This document shows, in pieces, positions 1 to 5,569 of a stretch of DNA of 5,569 bases (positions are counted from its first letter, which is position 1; each line of letters begins with the position of its first letter). The stretch covers positions 1-5,569 of the forward strand of contig CAZLRZ010000034.1 in assembly GCA_964562165.1 (NCBI GenBank), given 5' to 3'. Both the position numbers and the translations under genes were made by a program. This DNA comes from JAKQLP01 sp964562165. GTDB lineage: Bacteria > Patescibacteriota > Dojkabacteria > B142 > OLB20. Under the pieces are notes generated by a model. The model saw only the letters and a list, made by a program, of their open reading frames with translations. It did no database searches and was not told the origin of the DNA.

Positions 1-33
1 AACCTTGCTGGAAATTACTCTTTCTGTTGCCAT
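1..33 (-). CDS. Possible start of a further gene (partial, 11 codons)
   Basis: An ATG at 33-31 opens a frame that stays open to the window edge, reading MATERVISSKV. It lies 59 bases beyond the stop of the PH-repeat gene on the same strand, a normal spacing for the next gene in a co-directional series. The upstream bases (ACCAAAA) give no clear Shine-Dalgarno match, and 11 codons are too few to recognise a family or to show coding bias. It could equally be a chance open frame. Confidence 0.3.
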   Translation of the reverse strand, partial: MATERVISSKV

Positions 34-92
34 TTTTGGTTTTTTAAGAAGTTAATAAATTCTATTACATTTAGATTAACAAATACAAGAAA

Positions 93-2570
93 TTAATAAA
101 CCTTAATTTTCTCTTGAATTGTTTTGTGTACTGATTCGGCATCCTTTAGATTGTATAGAAACATCTCCGGCCTTAAACTCCCAGCTGTTTCAAGGGTTAT
201 TGTAGAATTCTTAAAAATCTTATTAAGAAAAATTTGTTGAATGTTTATATTGTCAATTTTTGAATAAAGAATAGAGGTCTTAGTGATATTAATGATCCCC
301 CTAAAACTTATAACCCTGTTATTTTGAATAATATATTTTCTATTGTTCAATTCAATTACCAAAAGGGGAATGAATGGAATTATTACCCATAAAAATAATC
401 CGAAAAATATCATTAGTGATAAATCGTTAGCGTATGCAGACTTGGTTGAGATGATGTTTTCGTGAGAGGTTTTTGCGAGCTCTTTTCCACGATCATATCC
501 AACGGAAGTTATCTTGCCTTGGATAAATTCTTCGATCAAATCTAAAATCTGATGTGGATTATCGCAATATTCAAGGATGAATTTGTTTGGGAAGGCAATC
601 CCTGATTGATAGTTGGCATTAGTGTTTTGATTCTGTTGGTTGTTGTTATTGTTTTGCTGAATGATTTGGTCACCGGCTGCAGTTACGATAATTTTCCCAG
701 AATTAACCTTTGGCCACTTAATAGCAGATAAATTTTTGATGTTTTCGTATCTTGTATAAGATTCACTTTCAGTTAACAAGCCTTTCTTTAAAACTAAACG
801 ATCTTTAAAGAGATTTAATCTTGTTTTTGGGTGGTAAAAAGAATTGTATAAAGCCTTAATTAGGAATATTACAAAGACAAAAGCGGTGAGGCCAATGGCA
901 ATGAATAAAAATAGGGGTAGCAAGTTTTCAGGAACTGAATAATTTTTTTGTGTTAAAGAAAAATTAATCAATACATAAATTACCCCGGTTATCACCAACA
1001 AGATAAAGTAAAAGATAAAAAGGACAATATTATCAAAAATCATTTTGGTGAAGGTGAAATTTGACCTTAATGTATCAATAGGTTGCTCAGTGTCATTAAA
1101 ACTAAACTTCTTCTTTAATTCCGTTATAAAAGCTTCATCGTAGTTAATGGTTTTAAAAGTAATGTCATAACCCGAACCTATAGATAAAAATTTTATAGAA
1201 CAGGTATTTAAAAGTCTGTCTAATATTGTCCTAGTAATTATGAATGCTGTAATTTTTTTGATATTAAATTCCTTTTTCCTTTTGGAAAAAAAGACATAAT
1301 CTTCGACTATGTTGTTTTCTGTAACTCTAAATGTAGTGGCAAAGATGTTTATAAATTGCTGTATAAGCCCGATTGCCAAGCTAGTCCAGATTAAGAAAAA
1401 GTAAAATAATCCATCAAAGGATTCACCTGCTTCTATAATAGTTATTACACCAGAAAGACCGACAAAAAAGAGAGTTCCTAAAATAAATGTAAATAAAGCC
1501 TGTATGACTGTTGAGAGCTTATTCATTTTCAAACTTGACGTAAAGCTTGAGGGTTGCCATTCTCTTTCTTCTCTGTTAATTATTTTAGATTCGACTTTAA
1601 TATTCTCGTGTTGATAATTGCTTATTATTGAGTCGATTGCGGATTCTATTTCCGGTCCTTGTGTTAAGTTCTTAAATTTAATCTCGGTTGCTATCCCTTT
1701 TGAACTTATTTCTATGTCAAAAACATTAAAAATCCTTTGCAGAAAGGATTGATTGGATGTTGAATCAGATAAGTTTTCTACAGGGATGAAGGAACTATGT
1801 TTTGTTAAAAATCCCTTTTTGTAATTGACGGAATCTTCATAAACTAAGTATTCACGTTTTTTTAAATCCAAATATCTGATAATAATTGATAAAACGGTTA
1901 TAAAAATAAAGACTAAAACTAGTAGAATTGGAATAGCGGCGCTTTTTGAAATTGCAAAAAGACCAGTGCCAATTACTGATAGCATTATTAACAAAGTGAT
2001 TATTCCGGGGAGAGTTTTTCTAATTATGTTTAATAGAATTCCAATTGTATCCGGCTTTGCTTTTAATTTTAACGATTCGTTTTTAATACTGAATCCGTTG
2101 GCCTTCATTTGTTTAAGTATTTCCGAGTGAATCTCCTGGTAGTTTTTTAAATGCCTCATTGTAACCACAGACTGTTCAATGCCCGCACCAGCAGAGGTGA
2201 TTTTTATTGATCCTGTATGAAAAAGGTTGTATTCGACAAAGGGGAGCACAAGGTCAACAAAGGTAATATTCTTAATTGGGAGGGATGTTTTGCTATCAGC
2301 TAAAATAGCGCCTGTAATTAATGTTATTTGTTTTTCATCAATTAGATATGACTCCTTTTTATATCTGAAATAATTTTCAATAATAAAAAAAGGTATAAAT
2401 AAACAAAGCAATATCCCAATTATAATGAAGGTAGCAAACATTATTGACTGAGAAGAATCGGTTGAAGTAAGCCCAAAAAATACTATTGAAATAACAAAGA
2501 ATAAAACTAAAGGGATGATTTGCTTAATCATCTGAATTACCCAGAACGAAGTTTTGTTAGGTTTAATCAT
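93..2570 (-). CDS. Multi-pass membrane protein with five tandem bacterial PH (bPH2/DUF304, YdbT-like) modules
   Basis: This 825-residue protein looks like five repeats of a unit of about 165 residues, each made of hydrophobic membrane segments followed by a bacterial PH domain. Approximate membrane segments are 17-33/42-64, 186-207/211-232, 355-379/387-411, 513-536/551-576, and one long stretch at 717-741. Approximate PH domains are 74-153, 240-320, 414-489, 583-685 and 745-822. Each PH unit opens with a strand such as YLIDEK, YLVYED, FRVTEN, LNLFKD or YIIQNN, often followed by a K/R-x-G-[IL] turn. Each has a late strand ending in a small-residue motif (TSAGAG, ISSKG, SIGSG, VTAAG, LETAG) and a closing helix. 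Bacillus subtilis YdbT, the best-known relative, is clearly shorter, with fewer PH units. The family's biochemical role is poorly defined; a function in the envelope or in resistance to membrane-active peptides is inference. The ATG at 2570 lacks a Shine-Dalgarno site and follows a terminator-like hairpin directly. A second ATG at 2531 (Met14) would remove only the cytoplasmic N-terminus. Confidence 0.88.
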   Translation of the reverse strand: MIKPNKTSFWVIQMIKQIIPLVLFFVISIVFFGLTSTDSSQSIMFATFIIIGILLCLFIPFFIIENYFRYKKESYLIDEKQITLITGAILADSKTSLPIKNITFVDLVLPFVEYNLFHTGSIKITSAGAGIEQSVVTMRHLKNYQEIHSEILKQMKANGFSIKNESLKLKAKPDTIGILLNIIRKTLPGIITLLIMLSVIGTGLFAISKSAAIPILLVLVFIFITVLSIIIRYLDLKKREYLVYEDSVNYKKGFLTKHSSFIPVENLSDSTSNQSFLQRIFNVFDIEISSKGIATEIKFKNLTQGPEIESAIDSIISNYQHENIKVESKIINREEREWQPSSFTSSLKMNKLSTVIQALFTFILGTLFFVGLSGVITIIEAGESFDGLFYFFLIWTSLAIGLIQQFINIFATTFRVTENNIVEDYVFFSKRKKEFNIKKITAFIITRTILDRLLNTCSIKFLSIGSGYDITFKTINYDEAFITELKKKFSFNDTEQPIDTLRSNFTFTKMIFDNIVLFIFYFILLVITGVIYVLINFSLTQKNYSVPENLLPLFLFIAIGLTAFVFVIFLIKALYNSFYHPKTRLNLFKDRLVLKKGLLTESESYTRYENIKNLSAIKWPKVNSGKIIVTAAGDQIIQQNNNNNQQNQNTNANYQSGIAFPNKFILEYCDNPHQILDLIEEFIQGKITSVGYDRGKELAKTSHENIISTKSAYANDLSLMIFFGLFLWVIIPFIPLLVIELNNRKYIIQNNRVISFRGIINITKTSILYSKIDNINIQQIFLNKIFKNSTITLETAGSLRPEMFLYNLKDAESVHKTIQEKIKVY
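612..659 (-). repeat. Gln/Asn-rich low-complexity tract inside PH domain 4
   Basis: Residues 638-653 of the PH-repeat protein are 14 of 16 Gln or Asn, including five Asn in a row, and further polar residues follow. In DNA this is a run of AAC/AAT and CAA/CAG codons. It lies between the strand ending in IVTAAG and the strand IAFPNKFILEY, so it probably expands a loop of the fourth PH domain rather than disrupting the fold. The other four PH units have no such insertion. Such tracts can vary in length by replication slippage. Confidence 0.85.
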
Positions 2571-2600
2571 AAAAAAGAAGGGTATAAAATCATACCCTTC
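2571..2600 (-). terminator. Rho-independent terminator abutting the next start codon
   Basis: Read on the minus strand, GAAGGGTAT (2600-2592), a six-base loop GATTTT and ATACCCTTC (2585-2577) form a perfect 9-bp stem. Six T's follow at 2576-2571. The stem begins 41 bases after the stop of the GerMN-type gene, a good position to end that transcript. On the plus strand no T run follows the stem, so it works in one direction only. The T run ends at the ATG (2570-2568) of the PH-repeat gene, so the hairpin also lies in that gene's leader and could act as an attenuator. Confidence 0.8.
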
Positions 2601-2601
2601 G

Positions 2602-2607
2602 ATTATA
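2602..2607 (-). promoter_or_regulatory. Candidate -10 element (TATAAT) for the PH-repeat gene
   Basis: The minus strand carries a perfect TATAAT at 2607-2602, just upstream of the terminator hairpin. No good -35 hexamer stands 16-18 bases upstream; a TTGAGC occurs but with a spacer of about 23 bases. If the element is used, transcription would start near 2595, inside the 5' arm of the hairpin, leaving a leader of about 25 bases before the ATG at 2570. Chance matches to TATAAT are common in AT-rich DNA, so this rests mainly on position. Confidence 0.4.
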
Positions 2608-2616
2608 TTAGATTGC

Positions 2617-2634
2617 GAGCTTGAATTCTAGCTC
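2617..2634. repeat. 18-bp near-perfect palindrome upstream of the candidate -10
   Basis: GAGCTTGAATTCTAGCTC reads the same on both strands except for one mismatched pair (8 of 9 pairs match). It lies between the stop of the GerMN-type gene and the candidate TATAAT, covering the spacer and -35 zone. A dyad of this size there could be an operator for a dimeric regulator. As RNA it could form a weak 5-bp stem with an 8-base loop. It has no T run and does not look like a second terminator. I do not recognise it as a known operator. Confidence 0.4.
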
Positions 2635-2641
2635 AAGGAAA

Positions 2642-3274
2642 TCATGGTTGCATTACATCTAAAGGCAAGAACTGGACATCATCTACTGTGCTGAATTGTT
2701 TTGATGTTAATTCAAACATTGTAGAAATATTTGAGACCCTACATGATCCACCACTGGTAAAGTAGTCTGGGTCATCTAAAGTGACTGTTGCAACTCCGGC
2801 GCTATTTACACTTACGCTTTTGATGCTGAAGTTATCAAGTCTATCGGTATAGGCTGGATCTTCAAATGGATTTGATAATCCAAATGCTTTTTCTTCTGCA
2901 GTTAATTTATTCGTGATTAAGGCGTTTAAGGTGTCTGTTAAGACTTTCGCAGTCTTTGGAATTGTTCTATAAACAAAAGTATCAGCTTCGCAATTTAACA
3001 TTTCGGGATCTGTTTTTGTGTTTTTATAATACAATTTAACTTTGATGGTTTCGGCAGCATTCGTTGGCTCAACGGTTCCACTGGGGTTTACATCTGTTGG
3101 TGTAGTAGTGGCTGGAATCTTTACCGTTGAAAGTACAGCAATTTGATCAGAAATGTGTGAAAGTTCGGTATTTATTTTATTGATTTGATTGCTTTGAAGT
3201 AAACTCAAAGCGAATAGAATAATTATTGCAATTGCAGCAACTCCCCCTAAAAGGATTTTAACTAAAGTCTTCAT
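2642..3274 (-). CDS. Membrane-anchored GerMN-domain-like protein
   Basis: The 210-residue protein starts with a short Lys-containing N-terminus and one hydrophobic segment (about 8-26). It has no lipobox Cys, so it looks like an uncleaved anchor with the rest outside the membrane. Residues about 28-50 look like a short coiled coil, and about 52-74 form a Thr/Pro/Asn-rich linker. Residues 77-207 resemble the GerMN fold named after spore germination protein GerM: a first strand IKVKLYY, a helix with TLNALI before LTAEEKAFG, a strand pair VKSV-like then VATVTLDD, and a late helix plus strand leading to VQFLPLDV. Two Cys (95 and 178) in the presumed extracytoplasmic domain could form a disulfide. 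GerMN domains also occur in non-spore-formers, where their role is unclear, so no germination function is claimed. The gene begins 41 bases after the permease stop with only a weak purine-rich site (AAAAGAAAA) upstream, and it is followed by a terminator. Confidence 0.8.
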   Translation of the reverse strand: MKTLVKILLGGVAAIAIIILFALSLLQSNQINKINTELSHISDQIAVLSTVKIPATTTPTDVNPSGTVEPTNAAETIKVKLYYKNTKTDPEMLNCEADTFVYRTIPKTAKVLTDTLNALITNKLTAEEKAFGLSNPFEDPAYTDRLDNFSIKSVSVNSAGVATVTLDDPDYFTSGGSCRVSNISTMFELTSKQFSTVDDVQFLPLDVMQP

Positions 3275-3306
3275 TGATTTTCTTTTAATAAAATTAAATT
3301 ACTAAA

Positions 3307-3335
3307 AGTATAATTTTAATTTGTTGCCTTAGCAA
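3307..3335 (-). promoter_or_regulatory. Possible sigma70-type promoter for the GerMN-type gene
   Basis: On the minus strand, TTGCTA (3335-3330, four of six consensus bases) is separated by 17 bases from TATACT (3312-3307, five of six). Transcription would start near 3300, about 26 bases before the ATG at 3274. The elements overlap the last codons and stop of the permease gene. The DNA is AT-rich, so the match may be chance, and read-through from the transporter genes could serve this gene equally well. Confidence 0.3.
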
Positions 3336-4137
3336 ATAGATGTTTTTTTATTAAAGAAAGGAAGAAGCCAATTGAAGAAACTATAACAATGGTTGGGCCT
3401 GCAGGCGTATTAAAAACTAACGAAATCAATATTCCAATAATACTAGTACAGATACTTATGATAATTGATAGTGGAATTACCTGATTGAATTTTTTTGATA
3501 AATTAATTGCAGTGTTTGCAGGCGCTAACATTAAAGCGGTCACTAAAATCAAGCCTACGCTTTTAATACCTACAATTATTGAAATGCTTAATAAAATATT
3601 AATAACGTATTCTAATTGTTTTGTGTTGATTCCTTTTAAATATGCACCTTCGTAGTCAAAAATCGAAAACAGCAAGTCTTTGTATTTTAACGCCAAGAAA
3701 ATCAATAGAACTGCTAATAGCAGGGCGCTCATAATAATTTCAGTGTATGAAATTGAATATAGTGAACCGAATAAATAGCTTTCAATATCGGTTCGTGTGC
3801 CTTTGTTTAATGAAATTAAAATTAATCCAATAGAAAATATAAACGAGTAGAGAATTCCAATTAAAGAATCGTTTGAATTAGAAGATCTGTGTTTGAAAAA
3901 CGTCAAAACTATTGAAAAAACAACTGAAATAAGAATGGCCGTAATTAGTGGATAAACACCCAGCAATAAGCCAATGCCTATCCCGGCAATGGATACATGA
4001 GCGATTGCGTCAGTTAAAAATGCTTCTTTTTTTAAGACGACAAAAACGCCGAAAACTGCAGTAATCGCTGATAATATCACTCCGCCAATAAGAGCTTTTT
4101 GAACAAATTCCATTTGTAACAATCCAATTAGATCCAT
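3316..4137 (-). CDS. znuB: Zinc/manganese ABC transporter permease (ABC-3 family, ZnuB-like)
   Basis: This 273-residue protein is the membrane channel of the metal importer and would work as a dimer with the ATPase encoded just upstream. Its length is typical of the ABC-3 family. Hydrophobic segments lie at about 14-35, 49-60, 63-81, 91-110, 132-150, 177-203, 222-241 and 247-263. Family landmarks are an N-terminal region with VLKKEAFLTDAIAHVSIAG (about 34-52), a cytoplasmic FDYEGAYLKGI segment (160-170) expected to help contact the ATPase, the ALMLAPANTA segment (201-210), and a late PAGPTIVI (245-252). The ATG is two bases after the ATPase stop. AGAAAG, inside the end of the ATPase gene and nine bases before the ATG, can serve as ribosome binding site. 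Sequence alone does not separate zinc from manganese permeases, so the symbol rests on the binding-protein ligands and is tentative for the metal. Confidence 0.93.
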   Translation of the reverse strand: MDLIGLLQMEFVQKALIGGVILSAITAVFGVFVVLKKEAFLTDAIAHVSIAGIGIGLLLGVYPLITAILISVVFSIVLTFFKHRSSNSNDSLIGILYSFIFSIGLILISLNKGTRTDIESYLFGSLYSISYTEIIMSALLLAVLLIFLALKYKDLLFSIFDYEGAYLKGINTKQLEYVINILLSISIIVGIKSVGLILVTALMLAPANTAINLSKKFNQVIPLSIIISICTSIIGILISLVFNTPAGPTIVIVSSIGFFLSLIKKHLFAKATN

Positions 4138-4139
4138 TT

Positions 4140-4826
4140 TTAAATTCTTTCTAGTTTATGTTTGTTAATAACGTCTTTCCCCTTACCCATATAGGTCTTA
4201 CCATGCAAAAGAAGAACGCAGTTTTCGGCGTTCTCATCAATTATCCCCAAGTCATGAGTGACAAGAATTATTGTTTTGTTCTTTTCTTTGGAAAGGTTTC
4301 GCAATAAGGCGATCAAATCTATTTCACTTTGATGATCCAGATTATTAAATGGTTCGTCTAAAATCAGAATAGGTTTGTCTCCAATTAAGCATCTTGCAAT
4401 AAGAGCTTTTTGAAATTCACCGCCGGAAAGTTCCCCGATTTTTTTGTAAATTAGCTTTTCGGCATTAAAAGTTTTTAGGTGGCCACTAACATCGTATGGA
4501 CATTCTTTACCTTTGTCGCAAGCTAAATTAATTATTTCTTCAACCGTGATAGGGAATTCCCGACTAATAACAGAGGTCTGTGCAAGATAACTAATGTTTT
4601 TTGAAACTACTTTTTGTGTGTTTTCTTCGCCAAAAATTTTAATTTTACCTGTGTAGTTTTTTTGCAGTCCAATGATTGTCTTTATAAGTGTAGATTTGCC
4701 TAAGCCGTTACCTCCCAAAACATAGGTGATTTCTCCTTCAGGGATTTCCAGGTTTATATCTTGAATTAGTGGAATCTTCCCACTTTGGAATATTGTTAAA
4801 TTTTGTATTTGAATTGCTGCTTTCAA
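4140..4826 (-). CDS. znuC: Zinc/manganese ABC transporter ATP-binding protein (ZnuC-like), TTG start
   Basis: The 228-residue cytoplasmic ATPase powers metal import by the adjacent permease. All nucleotide-binding motifs are present: Walker A GGNGLGKST (38-46), Q-loop Gln83 in YLAQTS, signature LSGGE (133-137), Walker B ILILDEP (153-159, catalytic Glu158), D-loop NNLD (161-164) and switch His191 in VTHD. It is a single-domain ATPase of near-usual family length, with a compact helical subdomain. That subdomain carries a Cys103-x5-Cys109-x6-His116 arrangement that I do not associate with the family. The start is a TTG at 4826-4824, overlapping the TGA of the binding-protein gene. It has an AAAAGG site six bases upstream, and the protein would lack its first strand if it began much later. 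The metal is inferred from the neighbouring binding protein. Confidence 0.93.
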   Translation of the reverse strand: MKAAIQIQNLTIFQSGKIPLIQDINLEIPEGEITYVLGGNGLGKSTLIKTIIGLQKNYTGKIKIFGEENTQKVVSKNISYLAQTSVISREFPITVEEIINLACDKGKECPYDVSGHLKTFNAEKLIYKKIGELSGGEFQKALIARCLIGDKPILILDEPFNNLDHQSEIDLIALLRNLSKEKNKTIILVTHDLGIIDENAENCVLLLHGKTYMGKGKDVINKHKLERI

Positions 4827-4838
4827 TCTAGGCCTTTT
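4823..4838 (-). promoter_or_regulatory. Ribosome binding site and TTGA stop/start overlap between binding protein and ATPase
   Basis: On the minus strand AAAAGG (4838-4833) stands six bases before the TTG at 4826-4824. The first two bases of the TGA stop (4825-4823) of the upstream gene are the last two bases of this TTG. This arrangement decides the otherwise unusual TTG start and suggests that ribosomes ending on the binding-protein gene restart on the ATPase gene. A rarer start codon may hold ATPase synthesis below that of the binding protein, a common stoichiometry in ABC importers; that last point is inference. Confidence 0.7.
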
Positions 4839-5569
4839 ATAATCTCATCAACATTATACAGCATTAGTCCCAAATATTCGTTGTGTCCAAAACCTTCTGC
4901 ATCTACTTTGTATATTGTTAAGTTGTTGTTTGAGGCAATTGATTCTATGGTAGCGGAGGCGCTTCCAAATTCTCCGAAAATCGATTTTATATTATTATTT
5001 TTAATTAGTTGATTTATTTGTGCTAAATCTTGTGGAAGGACCTCATTAGAATTGTCTTTATTAACTACGGCTAAAAGTTCCAAACCTAAATCAGCGCAAA
5101 GATACTGATAGGCATTGTGTTCTGTAACAATTTTTTTGTTTTGTAATTGATTTAATTTGTTTAGAACAACTTCACGTTCTTTTTCGATTTTTGCCACTAA
5201 ATTATTGGCGTTATTAATATAGGTTTCAAGATTCTCTGAATCTATAGTCCCGACTGCTTTTGCAATTGCCCGAGCCATCATCTCGCCGTTAGTTAAAGAT
5301 AGAAAGTAGTGTGGATTGTCGTCAATTAATTTTAGGGTCGGTTCTTTAGAAATATCAAAGAGAGTAATTTTATCATTTCCTTTTGTAAGATCGACTGCCC
5401 AATCATCAAAGCCCATCCCAACATATATTAGGGCGGAAGAATCGTTGATTTTTAGCTGATCGCTTACGCTGGGTTCGTAACTATGTGGGTCAACGCCCTG
5501 CGGAATTATTGTAATGACTTCGATATTATCGCCGCCGACCTGTTTTACTAAATCTGCAAGTATATCAAT
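4823..5569 (-). CDS. znuA: Metal-binding protein of ABC transporter (ZnuA/TroA family), 5' end outside the window
   Basis: The frame is open to base 5569, giving 248 visible residues with the N-terminus, including any signal peptide or lipobox, outside the window. The ATG at 5416 is internal (visible residue 52), since the 51 codons before it match the family: ILADLVKQVGGD and then DPHSYEPS. The protein should capture metal outside the membrane and deliver it to the permease. Expected ligands of the cluster-9 fold are His29 (DPHSYEP), His87 (NPHY), His151 (EHNAYQY) and Asp223 (VDAEG), with a conserved Glu at about 200 (FGEFG). The third ligand is His as in zinc-type proteins, where manganese-type proteins such as PsaA have Glu. 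The His-rich loop found between the first two ligands in many ZnuA proteins is absent; only 58 residues separate them. The second site departs from the usual DPHxWLDP. The gene overlaps the ATPase start, so it leads the visible operon; a Zur-type operator, if any, would lie upstream of the window. Confidence 0.93.
   Translation of the reverse strand: MDILADLVKQVGGDNIEVITIIPQGVDPHSYEPSVSDQLKINDSSALIYVGMGFDDWAVDLTKGNDKITLFDISKEPTLKLIDDNPHYFLSLTNGEMMARAIAKAVGTIDSENLETYINNANNLVAKIEKEREVVLNKLNQLQNKKIVTEHNAYQYLCADLGLELLAVVNKDNSNEVLPQDLAQINQLIKNNNIKSIFGEFGSASATIESIASNNNLTIYKVDAEGFGHNEYLGLMLYNVDEIIKGLD

Noticed and set aside
51..80. Inverted repeat GTTAAT...ATTAAC after the PH-repeat gene, considered as a terminator
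   Set aside because: The stem is only six AT-rich base pairs around an 18-base loop and no T run follows in the direction of transcription.
59..88. TTGTAT-18-TAGAAT on the minus strand, considered as a promoter for the partial gene at 1-33
   Set aside because: Both hexamers are imperfect in very AT-rich DNA, and the downstream gene itself is uncertain.
2529..2531. Met14 as the preferred start of the PH-repeat protein
   Set aside because: The bases upstream (GGG eight bases before the ATG) are only a weak ribosome binding site, and residues 1-13 look like a plausible cytoplasmic lead-in. It is kept as an alternative, not the main call.
4803..5012. Plus-strand open frame of 69 codons
   Set aside because: It lies antisense to the end of the binding-protein gene and the TTG start of the ATPase gene, both of which have clear family motifs. 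It shows no recognisable domain.
4823..5416. Binding-protein gene starting at the ATG at 5416
   Set aside because: The frame is open upstream to the window edge, and the 51 preceding codons contain the first metal ligand (DPHSYEP) and other conserved family sequence. The ATG is therefore an internal Met.
1..5569. CRISPR array, tRNA, rRNA, transposase or attachment-site signals
   Set aside because: No spaced direct repeats, cloverleaf-like segments, transposase motifs or paired terminal repeats were seen. Coding genes fill almost the whole window.

Overview
The window is AT-rich and gene-dense, and every supported gene lies on the minus strand, so the order of transcription runs from high to low coordinates. 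TGG encodes tryptophan and both TGA and TAA act as stops, which fits the standard bacterial code (table 11). The Lys/Ile/Asn-rich proteins, very tight spacing and the pairing of a GerMN-type anchored protein with a bacterial PH-domain (YdbT-like) membrane protein suggest a low-GC bacterium. A Patescibacteria/CPR or Firmicute-like source is plausible, but nothing here fixes the taxon. No stretch over 300 bases lacks a gene.

Region 1 (5569 down to 3316) is a metal-uptake ABC transporter cassette in the order binding protein, ATPase, permease. The binding protein (ZnuA/TroA family) is cut by the window edge. Its reading frame is open to base 5569, so the internal ATG at 5416 is not the true start. 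The four cluster-9 metal ligands can be identified, and the third is His, which favours zinc over manganese. Its TGA stop overlaps a TTG start of the ATPase (TTGA), and only two bases separate the ATPase stop from the permease ATG. The three genes therefore form one translationally linked unit.

Region 2 (3274 to 2642) encodes a 210-residue membrane-anchored protein with a short coiled coil, a Thr/Pro linker and a C-terminal GerMN-like domain. It starts 41 bases after the permease stop. It may be read from the transporter transcript, from a possible promoter inside the end of the permease gene, or both.

Region 3 (2641 to 2571) is a compact control segment. In the direction of transcription it holds an 18-bp near-palindrome, a consensus TATAAT, and a 9-bp hairpin followed by six T's. 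The T run touches the ATG of the next gene. The hairpin probably terminates the upstream transcript, but it also occupies the leader of the downstream gene.

Region 4 (2570 to 93) is an 825-residue membrane protein that I read as five successive units of membrane segments plus a bacterial PH (bPH2/DUF304) domain, with a Gln/Asn-rich insertion in the fourth PH domain. After a short AT-rich spacer, the first 11 codons of a possible further gene run off the window at base 1.

The transporter genes clearly work together. A link between metal uptake, the GerMN protein and the PH-repeat protein is suggested only by adjacency, and the terminator argues that the PH-repeat gene is a separate unit.
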